From assembly GCA_949825065.1 (NCBI GenBank), contig OX463839.1, positions 24,748,212 through 24,812,211 on the forward strand: a stretch of DNA of 64,000 nt, in the 5' to 3' direction. Below, piece after piece: positions 9,831 through 21,610 of this stretch. The notes beneath the pieces were generated by a model that did not search any database, was not told the DNA's origin, and saw only the letters and a list, made by a program, of their open reading frames with translations. Origin of the DNA: Odontocerum albicorne (taxonomy: Eukaryota; Arthropoda; Insecta; Trichoptera; Odontoceridae). The position numbers and the translations under genes are program-made. Each line of letters opens with the position of its first letter. Within the stretch, counting starts at the first letter, position 1.

Positions 9831-11930
9831 TTGGAAACAAAACAATCAAAATGAAGCGTTACCAAAAATAAAAATTTGTGGTGAAAAAAATGGTTTCGAA
9901 TTGTTCATTGTTCACTTAGCAAATTTGGAATATGCTAAAGAAATAAAATGGTTGGAATACTAAGAAGAAATCGTTCAAGATATTTCCGAATTTTGCGGTT
10001 TTCATATACCGCTAACAAATTATTAAAATGGATGTTATTTTAATACAAATTTAAATGAGAGAATAATGTTTAGCACCTATCTTTTGAACAGTGACTAAAA
10101 AATATAGTATTTCTTTGCAATAACGAAATGTATTTCTCTATAATTCTTATTTTCTTGGTTTTTCCCGTCTTTTCCTGTCTGGTGATATTTGCAAATATTT
10201 ATTTTAGCAATTTTTTTTCAGTTGTTTTTTAATGCTTAATAATTTACTTGAAAGCATTTTTAAATTTTTTGGAAGTAAAGTAGTAAACTTGGCCTATCAA
10301 TTGTCATTAATCAGAGTAACTCTTATCTGGTTGCAATAAACTCACCATGCGTATACTTGACACTAAAGTGTCTAAAGAAATGTTTCGTTTTTTTATAAAG
10401 TTTTTATTGTCAGATAAACTGAATCTTAGAACGTGTACGTTTTTCATTATTTTATCCTAAAAGAGTTTTCATACTCGAATTAAAAAACATGATATTTGTT
10501 ATGGCGCATTATTTGGTGAGGGAGCAAATTAAATAATAAGTTGTTTATTTAAGCGAAAAATAAAAACACCTTTCTTTTGGACTACCAACGTATTTTAATA
10601 TTATGCTGGAATTTGGATACTGCATTCCGAATTTCTTTTGTATTTGAATTATATTTTTTCATAGTTTGTGTTTTAATTTTTTTGTGTGATAATATTATAT
10701 TTATATTTTGTTTAAATTAGCTAGTCATTGTTAAAAAACCGTAAGGCAGTTTGTTTAAATAATTTGTTGTGAAATCTGTTTTTGTAAAAATAAACTAGTC
10801 AAAAAAGAAACGAAACTTATTTACATCCTGTCCTCTCCGCGTTTACCAAAAGGGACATTGCATGATCGTGAATATTTATAAGCCTTCTTACACCAGAACA
10901 CCGAGAATATCAATGTTATTGAATATTACAATATCGTAATTCTTTACTGTAAATTTATTAAATTGATAAAATGGCCTGTACAAACTCCAAACGTAACGAT
11001 AAAAAAACACTTAAAATAATTCAATAATTTTCAGCCTCCTTGTTGAAATCTAAGCGAAATACACGAAAACTACATTACTCGATCGTCGGCAATAGGTAAT
11101 ATCTCATGCAAAATAGGAGGGACCATCGACCCCATCTATTAGGTGGTTTTATTCATGCAAACTTGAGAAAATCAGAAAAGAATAACGATTGAGGGCATAC
11201 TTTTCAAGTAAAGTGGCGAGAAAAAGTTTTCCAGTAACGTTATTACTTTAGCGCTGATAGATTTCAATGTGAGGAACAAAACGCTGAAGTTTAATTTTAC
11301 GACTTTTCTTTGTTTTATTGTTTATTCGATTTCTTTTATGTAAAGTATATTTATTCTTAGGTGTTTTTAAATTTATGTATATTTTAGTTTTTTTTTCTGC
11401 TAACTTTATGACTGAATTTCGTTAGTCGTAAATAAATTTTCTTACGAGCTTTCTCTGTGATGGATCCAATGTTCTGGAACAGACTCTATTCAGCTGCGAA
11501 GTAGTTACATATTTAAAAAGGAGTACAAAACATTTTTATAGAGGAGATGCTTCAGAAATAATCTTGGAGTACATTTCATTCACTTTAAAGCGCTATATAT
11601 AATTTTTCCGAGATTAATAATATACATTAAACTTAATATACATGAAAGTACCAAAAGAGATATAAAAACAATGCTTTTTTTTTTAAGAAAAATATTCAAA
11701 AAACTTTGATGATGATTTGTAAAATAAAATGTGCAAACTTCATTGTATAGACAAATAATAATAATTTAACAATGTGCAAACTTCATTGTTATATACAACG
11801 AATGCAAACAATTCAACATGTTCCTTTCGTGACAATAGACCACACACTCATAATGAAATATGAATCCAGTTAGTTCTTAGCATTGATCTCAATAAAAAAC
11901 CAATATCAGTTCATCAAGAACGCCTCAGGA
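9831..11930. other. AT-rich DNA, nothing recognised
   Basis: No ORF with similarity to known families, no splice-flanked exon and no repeat with clear ends. A short direct repeat (GTGCAAACTTCATTGT) occurs twice near 11730-11790. Confidence 0.5.
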
Positions 11931-12087
11931 AAGGAGGAATAAATACGTGTAACGCTTATTGAGTACATTTAGTGAATTAGCAAAGGAGGAATAAATACGT
12001 GTCACGCTTATTGAGTACATTTAGTGAATTAGCAAGGGAGGAATAAATACGTGTCATGCTTATTGAGTACATTTAGTGAATTAGCAA
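11931..12087 (+). repeat. Minisatellite, 3 x 52 bp
   Basis: Units start at 11931, 11983 and 12035 with GGAGGAATAAATACGTGT and end TTTAGTGAATTAGCAA. Copies differ at two or three positions. Confidence 0.95.
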
Positions 12088-13614
12088 AGCACCATTAAAT
12101 TTAATATTTTATTAATTTTATCTTATGCTTACGTCATTAATGTTTATATTCTAATATGGAGTCTCACAAAGTTTGAAATTGCAAAATTTTAATATGTAAG
12201 TGTGAGTGTGTAAAAAGGAGATTTTATATATGTAATATCTTAACTATTTTTACTCAAGAAATGAATATTGAAAGTTAAATTACGTATTTGACGTATTACA
12301 GATTTATACGTAACAAAAGTTCGTTACTTTCAAACTTTCGTTAGTTCGTACGTAATTTAAGTTACGTACAAATTACGTAGACATTTTCGTATATTCCTTA
12401 AATTAGAGTCACATGGTTTCATTCTTCACTCTAAAGTTTCGAGCGATTGAGGTCCGATTCTGAAAACAAATAACTAAATTTTAAAGTTAGAAATGATTGT
12501 TTAATATACCATAAGTAGCCGGACTATGAATTCGTGTCTTAGTCACTTTTCAGGAGAGCTTTCTAAAAAAATAGCATTCCTGTTGTAACACTTGGAGTGT
12601 TTCTGCCGATAAATTACAGTTCATTTATATTTCTTCTATAAGTGTACTGAAGTCACATTTTTACAGAAAAAAATACTATTGTAAAGAAGAGATAAAAATC
12701 GATATTCGATAAAACGTGATACAGGGACTGGGTTGCGTAAGTTTTTTCATTCTCAGTTCCAAAGGTTAAGCGATCAGATAACCCGCTTCAAGAATAATCT
12801 TTATCCGACAGTCAGATCTTCCGATCGTGATTCTGCGGCTGAAATCAATTGAAGGAGAAACTTGTATACAATTTAACATTGAGTCATCAATACTAAACCC
12901 TTCACGTGCCATTTAATGAATACTTTTGAAGTAGAAAAATCTCATCCGCGAAATTTGAAACCATGAAGTTAAAAAAAACACATAAAATAGTTTACTTCAA
13001 ATGCTACTCCAACTCTGCATAAATACTTAGCTATTACAATTTATAGCAACTACTCCTCCAAGAATCCAAGAAAATTGTATTATTTATTTAAATGAATCGT
13101 GATAAATTCAAGACTGTTTATGATCAAAAAGCGCTATTGCAATTCTGATTTTTTATGTACTTCCGCCAAACATTTTTTTGTTTAATTTTTATATAAATGT
13201 TTTTCCGTTTGGATTGAGTTCAAATTTTGATATTTTTCCCTTTTGTTTTTTTAATTATATGTTATGAGGTTTCTTTGACGGCTGTCTTCTTCTTTATATG
13301 TACAATATTTTATTTTTATGTAAGATTTTTGCAATTGAATTCCCATCATGTTATTTAGTGACTCTTTGTTGGGTTAGAAAAAAATATATGTGATTGAAAA
13401 TTATGAATGAAATATTTTTTTTCTTTTATACATGAGTCAAAATGTTTAAAGGTTGGCTTTAGAATGCGTAGAACGAGGAGAATATGAGAGGTGGCAATGC
13501 ATGACATAATATGAAATTAAGTTTTAAAAGTGAGTATGAACTAGAGACTGGTGTATCAACTACAAATAATAAGAGATAGTAAGCTGAAAAAATATATATT
13601 AAGACAACGTAATT
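12088..13614. other. AT-rich DNA with a cluster of TTACGTA-type words
   Basis: Between about 12280 and 12390 the words ACGTA and TTACG are unusually dense, including GTACGTAA and TTACGTAC as inverted arms. The rest shows nothing recognisable. Confidence 0.4.
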
Positions 13615-13772
13615 GGGAAGCATCGTACAGGAAGACCAAGAAAAAAGTGGTAGAACCATTTGAAAGAAATTTTGGAAAAAGGAAGAATGAGAAATGTGTA
13701 ATAATATGAAAGTGTGGCGCGATGTCTTATTTGACTGCCCCGACAGGGAAACGACGTAATGGTATGTAACTT
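13615..13772 (+). pseudogene. LINE reverse-transcriptase C-terminal tail, 5'-truncated
   Basis: Translation in one frame gives HRTGRPRKKW followed by a stop and NHLKEILEKGRM. This matches the GRPRKxW motif near the C-terminus of many insect LINE polymerases. The piece ends in GACGTAATGGTATGTA, close to the end shared by the other tails in this window. Non-functional remnant. Confidence 0.55.
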
Positions 13773-15139
13773 TCAAAAATATTTGATTAAAAAAATAACT
13801 TTATTTTGTGATCATGTACTTTTCAATTTTAATATATTTTAGTAAAAAGTCTCATTATTACCCTACATATAGTTAATGAGCTTAAAAAACAGTATACTTA
13901 GTAAATAAATTATTATAAATATGATTATTGTTAAAAAAAAAGCCAACATTTAAAATTATATTTTGTGAAATCTTTAAAAATTATAAAAAACACTCCAGTC
14001 TAAAGGGTCAATGCTGTAAGGGGACAAAGTAATTTAAGCTCGAAAATAAGTACTTTTTGTATTGTTCCATTTGGGATAAAAATTGTAATTTAATAAGTTT
14101 TTATAAAATACTTCTGAGTTAAAAAATTTAAATATAAAATAAAATATTCCAACGAAATATTTTCGAAAAAGTCAATAATAGAACTCTGCATAATTAAAGC
14201 AATATAATACTCTGCATAATTAAAGCAATTGATACTTGCATATAAAATATTCACAGGGTTAACTTTTTACTAGTCCTATGAACACATTTAATATTAATTT
14301 CCCAAATAAAATTCCGTATTGAACACAACAATGCCACCCGACACATCAACTGACAGCTGAATAACAAAACTATAAAATATCCCCTCGCGATTATTATTAT
14401 ATTTATTCAACATAATATCAGGACATGGATAAAAAAAAATATTTCAAGTTTATTACTGAATCATATCAGCGGGCACATCATTTTATTAATAATAGTGAAA
14501 ATAGTGCAACATCTGTCATTTCAACTCAGAACTATCTAAATTATCGATAATCATGTGCTGGTGACATCTGATTTAAGATGTTACATTTTTTTTAACTTCA
14601 GAGCGTTCCAGATAGATCTAGGTGTTTGTTATACTAATTAAAATATAATAAGTAAGCACGGAAAATGATTTTAAGATAAATGAGAAATGCGGCGTATTTG
14701 CAAGTTGGATAGCAGGCCAACAATTTTTGTTCGCCAATTTAATGATTACAAAGTTACGCGTCAAATACAGTACATTTCTTCACGAAACCATTAATTATAC
14801 ACACTGTGGAAAATATACTCGTAGGTAACTGTTTATTTCCTTTCGAACTACATTTACACTCGTTTTATTTAAATCACTCATGTTCTCCATTTCGCATTCC
14901 GTATATTATATATCTAAATGATCTTCACTTGTTAAATGTACTCGTACTTGTGAAATGTATTTATGATAATAAGTCATAACTTAAATTCATCTACTTCTTA
15001 GCAAACACGTCAGATCAACACCTCTGTGATCTCATTAGTAGGAATTCATGTATGAAAAAAAAGGTATCCAGGACAGGTTTAAAACTAAGTATGGTACCAA
15101 TTCTCGCGTGCATCGAACTTGTGTGTATGTGTGTTGCTA
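13773..15139. other. AT-rich DNA, nothing recognised
   Basis: A 28-bp tandem duplication (CTCTGCATAATTAAAGCAAT twice) lies near 14183-14230. Two copies of the octamer TACTCGTA occur at 14815 and 14939. No gene. Confidence 0.5.
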
Positions 15140-16047
15140 ACACTACGGTCCAAAAGTTTTCGCCCTCAACAAGTTAGAGCGTATATAGACAGATACCTCG
15201 CTACGCCACGCCCATTTCATGATTAAGTTATATGACAGTTGAAAGTGTACACCTCTTCCCTCAGTAGTATGTTAACTAGAGCTGATAGAAGACGTGTTGT
15301 TTCGTTATATTCCAAAATGTTAGACATTTAATATCACGCGGTTATCAAGTTTTTTTGTAAAGGGAGAAATTAAACGACGTTTAAATGCTGTCTCCGGAGA
15401 ATTTTCTCCGTAGACTGCGTTTAAACATCCGTTTTTAATTTTAACATTTCGTCGTCGTTACTGGATTTAGTAATCAAGGATCTCCTCACTATTCCAACGT
15501 CAATTCAGTTGGAAAGCGAAGCTGTGCCGGGGAGATTTTTATAAGTGAGTATTTGCACACTAGCGAACTCACCGGTCATACCACTATACTGAATCCGATG
15601 GCACACCAAAGCACATCGTTTTTATTTTCTTTTTTGAAAGAATAGATATGACCGAAGTCATAGTTATCCTTATACCCTCGAACACTAAACAACAAAAACG
15701 CCTGTGTCATTCAAGGAGAGTAGCACAGTGCGGAGTTTGAACTGGCAACCTTTCACACGATAATACGAGTACAAACACATTAAATAATAACAATAACCAT
15801 TTTGAATTACTAAAAATATCATACAACAATTATAAGAAAGATAAACCATATACTTATTTATTACAAAAATATATCATTTTAAGATTTAAGAATATAAAGA
15901 AAGAACACGTCTTTTATCGACTCTAGTTGACATAATACTAAATGTAGAGGTATCAACTTTTTTCTGTCACATCGCCTGAACATGCAGCCGCCAAGGTATC
16001 TGTCCATACACTCTCAAGTTGAGGTCGGAAATTTTTGGTCTTAGTGC
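15140..16047. mobile_element. Non-autonomous Tc1-type element with ~165-bp inverted repeats
   Basis: Left end after TA (15138-15139) reads ACACTACGGTCCAAAAG. The right end, read inwards before TA (16048-16049), is GCACTAAGACCAAAAA. Homology of the two arms continues for about 165 bp, to the ACGTGTTG / AACACGTC words near 15295 and 15905. The TA duplication and the CACTA...CCAAAA start fit the IS630-Tc1-mariner group. The roughly 600-bp interior holds no transposase that I can recognise. Confidence 0.75.
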
Positions 16048-16049
16048 TA

Positions 16050-16820
16050 CATCTTTACGTGAGGTAGTATTTACCCCAAAGGACACCATAAGAATGAATG
16101 AATGAAAATTAAATGTTTATATATTCTCCCAACAGTTACAAAATGTTTCAATATACTCGTAGTTTTCATGCAAATAACATAAAATACGCTGATACACGTT
16201 AAAAAAATAGGAATTTAATTATGAATAGATGCAACGATTCGGAAATTTTTCTTCCATTTCTGGACAGTAACAAGCAAGCTGTAAATAAACATGACCAACT
16301 GCGTGACTGACAATGACACTGTATAGTTAAGACAAGTACGAGTATGTAACCTGATGAAGCGGTTAACAATGCCATTGAAAGCGATAATAGACGGTACGCC
16401 ATCGAATGGACTGAATTAGTTAATAGCTTCATAGTAGTATATTTATGTGATTAATGAAACAATCTTATTAAACACAAATTAAACTTTTCTTTCCTTTTTA
16501 GGGTAAGAAACAGCAATCAATAATTATTCTATAAAATATTGCAAATATCAAAGTCACACAAATCATTTTTTTACAAAACTTAGATGGAAACAATATTTGA
16601 GTTTTTATTCAATCAAGTATTTTCAAAAATAAGGTGAGAGTTATCGGTAAAATACTACAGCATTTGTATTGTTCTTTTTTTTGTGTAATGAATCACTCTT
16701 TCTACAAATTTAATTAAGCTTACTGACTCATTTCGCTCAATGAAGATCTACAGAATTATAATACTATTGTATATGTAATAATAATCTGCATATACAATAT
16801 TAACATTGTTTTTAGATAAA
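16050..16820. other. AT-rich DNA, nothing recognised
   Basis: No gene or repeat beyond two copies of the TACGAGTA octamer (16154, 16337). Confidence 0.5.
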
Positions 16821-17130
16821 TACATATATCATCACGTCATTTCCCTGCCAGGTAAGGCAGATATTAGAGCGCCAGACTTCGCTCTCTCGACACACATCCT
16901 TCGCCTCTTCTACATTAATATATTTTTATTATTGTACGAATTCTCTAACATTTCATGTTACCTTCTTTTGATCATTAAATATCAGTCACTTGATCCAATC
17001 ATACTTTCATTGGTCTTCCTCTATCAATCCTTCTACTCATATTTCCACAATATATTTGTTTTGTTAGTCTTTCTTCATCCATTCGTTCTACATGCCCAAA
17101 CCATCCAATAGTGATCGTCTTGTTTTACGT
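16821..17130 (-). pseudogene. LINE reverse-transcriptase C-terminal tail, 5'-truncated
   Basis: On the minus strand one frame reads WFGHVERMDEERLTKQIY, then RGRPMKV, a stop, and LDQVTDI. This is the conserved 'GHVERM...GRPxK' end of insect RTE/CR1-like LINE polymerases. The remnant ends at the conserved terminal words GACGTGATGATATATGTAT. Several stops and frameshifts. The open frame on the plus strand here is a shadow. Confidence 0.75.
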
Positions 17131-17220
17131 GTGAATAAAATAGCAACATCTTGATGAAAATGGATTTAAAGCAGCTAGATTGTATTGTATACGATGAAAA
17201 CCTAACTTAATCCAATACCG

Positions 17221-17400
17221 TTATTGAATTACACTTTCGTAGTATACAGTACAACCCAGTTGGTTTATTGCCGTGTAGCAATATTTACCTGCTAGAAAGA
17301 TGTTAAACAAGTATTAAGCAACCTAAACTGAAACCTTTTTTTATAAAATCTAGGTAACCTTAGAAGACAAGCGTTTTATCAACTAGGACACGGAGATCGT
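17221..17400 (-). mobile_element. tRNA-derived SINE (tail family B)
   Basis: Read on the minus strand, the head is CTCCGTGTCCTAGTTGATAA, an A-box-like tRNA start. The tail contains CAATAAACCAACTGGGTTGT and AGTGTAAT, matching the SINE tail at 59.6-59.8 kb. The T-arm part of the head is degraded. Confidence 0.6.
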
Positions 17401-17939
17401 TAATGAGTTACGTTAGTGAAAACTTAACAAAATAATGAAGAACATTTCATGCATTTTCTTAAACGAATTGAAATCAAAAGTACAAATTGAAATGAATGAC
17501 TGTAGAAGAGAACAAAGGAAAACAAAGCGGAAAATTAGATGATGAGTGAATTCTCAAAAGCGAATTTCCTCACCAGCAGATTGAAAGTATAAAAGTGCAG
17601 CATTTTAACATTAAATTAAGTTTTGCAAGTTTTGTAGCTGAATAAACTTCCGTTGTTGTTCCTTGAAAAACCTTTCACTGATAAAGTTATTTCTTTTACT
17701 GTCTTGGACTCAGGGAGAAGTTTTCGAACTAATTACATGGAGAGTTTGCTTGGCAAAAATCCAGCAGGAAGGAATTAATATGCAGCTTCAACAGGTTTAA
17801 ATATATGAGGTAATTCATTTAATTTACTTATAAACTTCAGGAGCTTTTTGAGAAAATTCATAATTATTCCCCAAAATATGTCAATAGGACACCACATTTA
17901 TATGGAATACCTTCAACATACCCGAACTGATAATTCGTA
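17401..17939. other. AT-rich DNA, nothing recognised
   Basis: No gene or dated insertion seen. Confidence 0.5.
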
Positions 17940-18211
17940 CATTGAAAAACAAGACCGGGAGACAACATTGTCATCAGCCCCATTAATCGAGCATTTGGGT
18001 ATAGAACGACTGAAGTAGACATGGTTGATAACAGGCTAGTCATGTGTTGGTAATACTAACCTGTACGTAAAGGAGTAACAACAAATTGATACCAGACAAA
18101 TGTTTTTACCAGACTGAAACCTTAATTTTTTTTTCGGGTATCATCGGGAATTGAACTTAAAACCCCCGGCCCGATGTCTAGCACTTTACCTACTAGGTCA
18201 CGGAGGTCGTC
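17940..18211 (-). mobile_element. tRNA-derived SINE, near full length (tail family A)
   Basis: On the minus strand the head is GACCTCCGTGACCTAGTAGG (A box). A B-box-like AGTTCAATTCCC comes about 45 bp later, then the ATACCCG stem end and an A/T-rich joint. The body ends in GCTCGATTAATGGGG. The same body and tail occur in the plus-strand copy at 57.3-57.6 kb. Confidence 0.75.
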
Positions 18212-19072
18212 GCCATTAATATAAAGAATTATTTCGCTGTGGCCCTTGCCAGGTAGGCAAAGAGAAACGACCTCCGCACTCTTTTACGGGTTTCACTTTT
18301 AACGCGAGTATTTTTAACAAGAGACATTCTATTAAATAACTTATTTTTAATAGTGACAAAAAACAGGTATTTTGACTATCCTATTTTTTCATTAACCTTA
18401 GATTAGATTTTTTCGGAAACAAAAGCTTCGAGTAGAATGCTGATTTTAAATCATCGTTTCAAAAAACAGCTATTTTTCAACCATCAGAATTAATTATCTT
18501 TGATTATTTAATAACCAGGAATTCTTTCTTTCATTTACTCGGAGGAGTGAAAATAAAAACTATAATAAAACAGCTGTCGCCTAAGCTTTTTTTTTCTCGG
18601 TAGACTGTGGTTTCTGGTCATATTCTTATTTACTATATGAAATTGTATACCAATGTGTCACATTGGGTTTGAAAAATACTTGATATCAATTCCTCTCTGA
18701 TGTCACCTTCGAGTTTATTATAACTTATCACTCAGATTTTGTAAAGCCATTTAATCGTTGTTGTCATAAATACATAAGTAACCATACAGTAGCAATTATT
18801 TTATGGAAATTACAATCTTAATTTTTTCGCATTAGCCTACAAATCATCAACAATAAAACTTTAAATAATCATTCGAACCATGATAGTGAGTCAATGTTTC
18901 GGAAACATTTTAATCCATCTTTAGGGTGAATTGCAAAACGATTACTTAATACAATAATAATAATAGAAGCTGCAATAATTACAATACGACGGCTTACTTT
19001 TTAGCCAAATCAATTCATCACCAATCAGTTTTAAATCATTGAAAGTTTTCCTATAGGTAGAGATGACAGTAT
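18212..19072. other. AT-rich DNA, nothing recognised
   Basis: No gene, splice-flanked exon or repeat with clear ends. Confidence 0.5.
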
Positions 19073-19300
19073 ACTACACTTTTCTATCTCGACACATAAT
19101 TCTTTGCCTCTTCTACATCATACAAATTCTACGACATTTTACGTTGCCATATTTTAAAATGTCATTCATTTGATTCAAACATATACTATATTCCTTGGTC
19201 TTCGTCTAACACGCCGTCCATTCACATTTGAACTATTTTGTTTTATTAGTATTTCTTCATTCATTCGAATTCATGCCAAAACCCTCTCAGAGTGACCCCG
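19073..19300 (-). pseudogene. LINE reverse-transcriptase C-terminal tail, degraded
   Basis: On the minus strand the nucleotide order matches the 16.8-17.1 kb tail: GTTTTGGCATG (GFGM), the ATGAATGAAGAA word, AGACGAAGACCAAGG, and near the end TGTCGAGATAGAAAAGTGT, corresponding to the CxDRxVW segment. No frame stays open. Confidence 0.5.
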
Positions 19301-19702
19301 AGTTTATTTCGTTTCTGTCATACATTATCTCTCTATGATATATACACGAATTATTCTCAGTGCAAGTATTTTAAGAGAATTTATTCAGATACTTTTAATA
19401 TTTTTACATGACCACATTTTATTCGCATACATCAAAGTTGGTACAGCACTATCGTTGTGGGCTATCCTTTTAACAGATTTTTATACTGTCCAGTTCGAGT
19501 ATACTCGTATTAGTTTTAGTGCCCCGTGTTCGATATCTTTCGTAACTCTTCCAACATCTGAAAAATACAACCCAAATAGCAGAATTTCTCAACTTATTTC
19601 AATCTTCCATTTTTCACTTCAAGTAGATGCTATATACAAAGGTTTATTAAGTCCTTTATAATTGAACAAAATAAAGTTTTAGAAAAATAAATATGAACTA
19701 AC

Positions 19703-19876
19703 CTGTAGTTCGTGCAGTTGTTCCCTCTCATCCAGCAACACGACACGGCACGCCAGGAGGCGGCCCGCGCCGCACACCCACTGCATGCCTGCGATTCAAG
19801 GTGCACTCGCCACTCTCTTGTATGCACTTCGGGTGCGAGCTAAAGGTAGAGAGCCATCGCAAGAGCTTTTGATAGA
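19703..19876 (-). CDS. First coding exon of a FERM-domain protein (FRMD4A/B-like)
   Basis: A CpG-rich exon in AT-rich DNA. On the minus strand a long pyrimidine tract ends TTTCTTTTCAG (acceptor; exon begins at 19876), and the exon ends CTACAG|GTTAGT (donor after 19703). An in-frame TGA at 19798-19796 lies upstream of the ATG at 19786-19784. Coding is therefore 84 nt, 28 codons, ending in phase 0: it starts MQWVCGAG and ends RVVLLDEREQLHELQ. The latter matches the first beta strand of FERM domains. Length, LLDxR motif and an exon end at Gln agree best with the start of FRMD4A/FRMD4B (cytohesin/Par-3-associated scaffold proteins). The rest of the gene must lie at lower coordinates, probably outside the window; no further FERM exon is visible in 8-19.7 kb. 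Exon call strong; family call moderate. Confidence 0.65.
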
Positions 19877-20522
19877 CTGAAAAGAAAAAAAGAAAAATAT
19901 AAGTCAAGTAAATCGCCAGAGTTTAGAAATACGATAGTCGACATATTTTATCATGCTTAGAAATTTTGTTTTGATTTATTGAAAAATTTAAGCTTTCAAA
20001 CTTCTCAAGCTTTAAAATTTTGTATTTAAGTTACAAGAAATTGGTTAAAAATCACAGATATTTAATTCAAAAGCTTACTACTTTATGGATGTATACAACA
20101 ATATCCAACACACAAAACACATGTATCGGTTTATTTTAAATATCGAAAAAGCTCGTATGAATATGTATTTGATACATCAATTAAGTTAAATGTGTATTTA
20201 ATACCTCAATTAAGTTTAAAAGTTTCCATTCCATACAAATCCATTTAAAGCTCTATTTTATTTATATATTTTTATTCAAATTACTATCACCTTACAGGTA
20301 AATAGACAATACAGCTTTTCTATATAATCTTATATAACACCGTTTAGCAAACGGACTCGTCTCAAGGGCGCTCTAGTTCGGAAATGGGGCCTACTATTAT
20401 TGATACATTAAAAACATTTAAAAGAAAAGATAAATGTAAAGATAGGAAGGTGACGTCCGCGACCATTATATTGAGTACCTTACCGCATTTGCATATTCAT
20501 TAACGGACGTCATCTTTATATA
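19877..20522. other. Probable intron, AT-rich
   Basis: Begins with the pyrimidine tract and acceptor of the FERM exon as read on the minus strand. A 9-bp inverted repeat, TGACGTCCG (20451-20459) and CGGACGTCA (20504-20512), lies just left of the mariner insertion. Confidence 0.5.
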
Positions 20523-21610
20523 TGAGGGTGGATCAAATATAAACGTGACTCTTTTTGTTTTAATTTTTTTATTTGCAGAAAGAAAAAGGCCAAGTACACA
20601 TAATTTTTCTACATAATCTCTATTATATATTGATATATGGAGGGTGTTCCAGTCATGTCCAACTAATTTTCTCCAATTGTTCGCATGTTACAGCTGCAGT
20701 ATGCGGCCTCGCGTTGTCATGGAGAAGAATCACTCCTCGTATCGGTTGGATACGTCTTTTGCATCGTTTGCTCGCAGAAGTACGCCGCATTGATGGTGCG
20801 ACGATCGTGCTAAAAATTGATGTGCAAAATGCCGCGCCGGTCCCAAAAAACGGTCGCAAGCACCTTACCAGCTGACAACCGAGTCTTGGCTTTCACAGGG
20901 GCTGCCTCATTCTTATTTCTCCACTCCATGCAGGCTTGTTTCGACTCGGGCGGTAGTGGGGTACCCAAGTTTTATCGCAGGTAACGATGCAACGAAAAAT
21001 GCTTTCTTTTCTTGTGCAAACCGCGCCAAGAGCTACTCGCAGACGTGCTAACTTTTGTTCTGCAGTCAAAAGACGTGGAACCTATCGAGCAGACACTATA
21101 CGGAATCCTATGTCCTTTATGATTATGGATTGAGTGCTCCCATAACTTATTCCTATCTCAAAACAAACTTCGGAAACCGTCAAACGTCGGTCGCCTTCCA
21201 GAAGATCACGAATGGCGTTCATGTTCTGTTCGGTAATGTTCGCCCATGGGCGACAATCATGGCTCTCATTTTCGACCCCTTCACGTCCTTTCACGAACTC
21301 CTTATGCCAGACAAACACACGGAGCTTTAACAATGTTTGATATCCGAACTATGCCGTTAGTCTCCGCAGAACTTCGATCGGCTTAACGTCCTCACGAGCG
21401 AGAAACTTGATAATTGTGCGTTGCGCCAACGACGGGTGCACCTCTTTCTCAGACATCGTGTGCCATACTAATTACAGAATCTGCCGAGGCCGGCCAACCA
21501 TTCTTCCCACTTCTGACATCCTCAGTCATTACTCCTCGAGGCGGCCGCGCGGTCCGTTTAAAATTACGCGCTCTAAAACAAAAGTCTCTTTTATATTTGA
21601 TCCACCCTCG
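20523..21610 (-). mobile_element. Mariner element with TIRs and TA duplication, internally deleted
   Basis: Both ends follow TA (20521-20522 and 21611-21612). The terminal inverted repeats share GAGGGTGGATCAAATATAAA and continue to a GTTTTA block about 40 bp in. The 1088-bp length is about 200 bp short of a typical 1.3-kb mariner. The shortfall maps to the transposase C-terminal third. Confidence 0.92.
20555..21456 (-). pseudogene. Mariner transposase, four stops and a C-terminal deletion
   Basis: From the ATG at 21456-21454 a single frame runs about 268 codons to 20653 with four in-frame stops and no net frameshift. In order it shows an N-terminal helix-turn-helix region (VFVWHKEFVKGREGVE, then DRRLTVSEV), the first catalytic aspartate in TCDKTW (about 20970-20985), and the second in HDNARPHT (20699-20722). 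The usual PDLxPSD motif with the third catalytic residue is missing. After LEHPPY the sequence jumps, in another frame, to DYVEK and the 3' TIR. Dead copy, but the otherwise uninterrupted frame suggests moderate age. Confidence 0.9.

Noticed and set aside
16806..17111. 101-codon plus-strand ORF that looks membrane-like
   Set aside because: Antisense shadow of a LINE polymerase tail on the minus strand.
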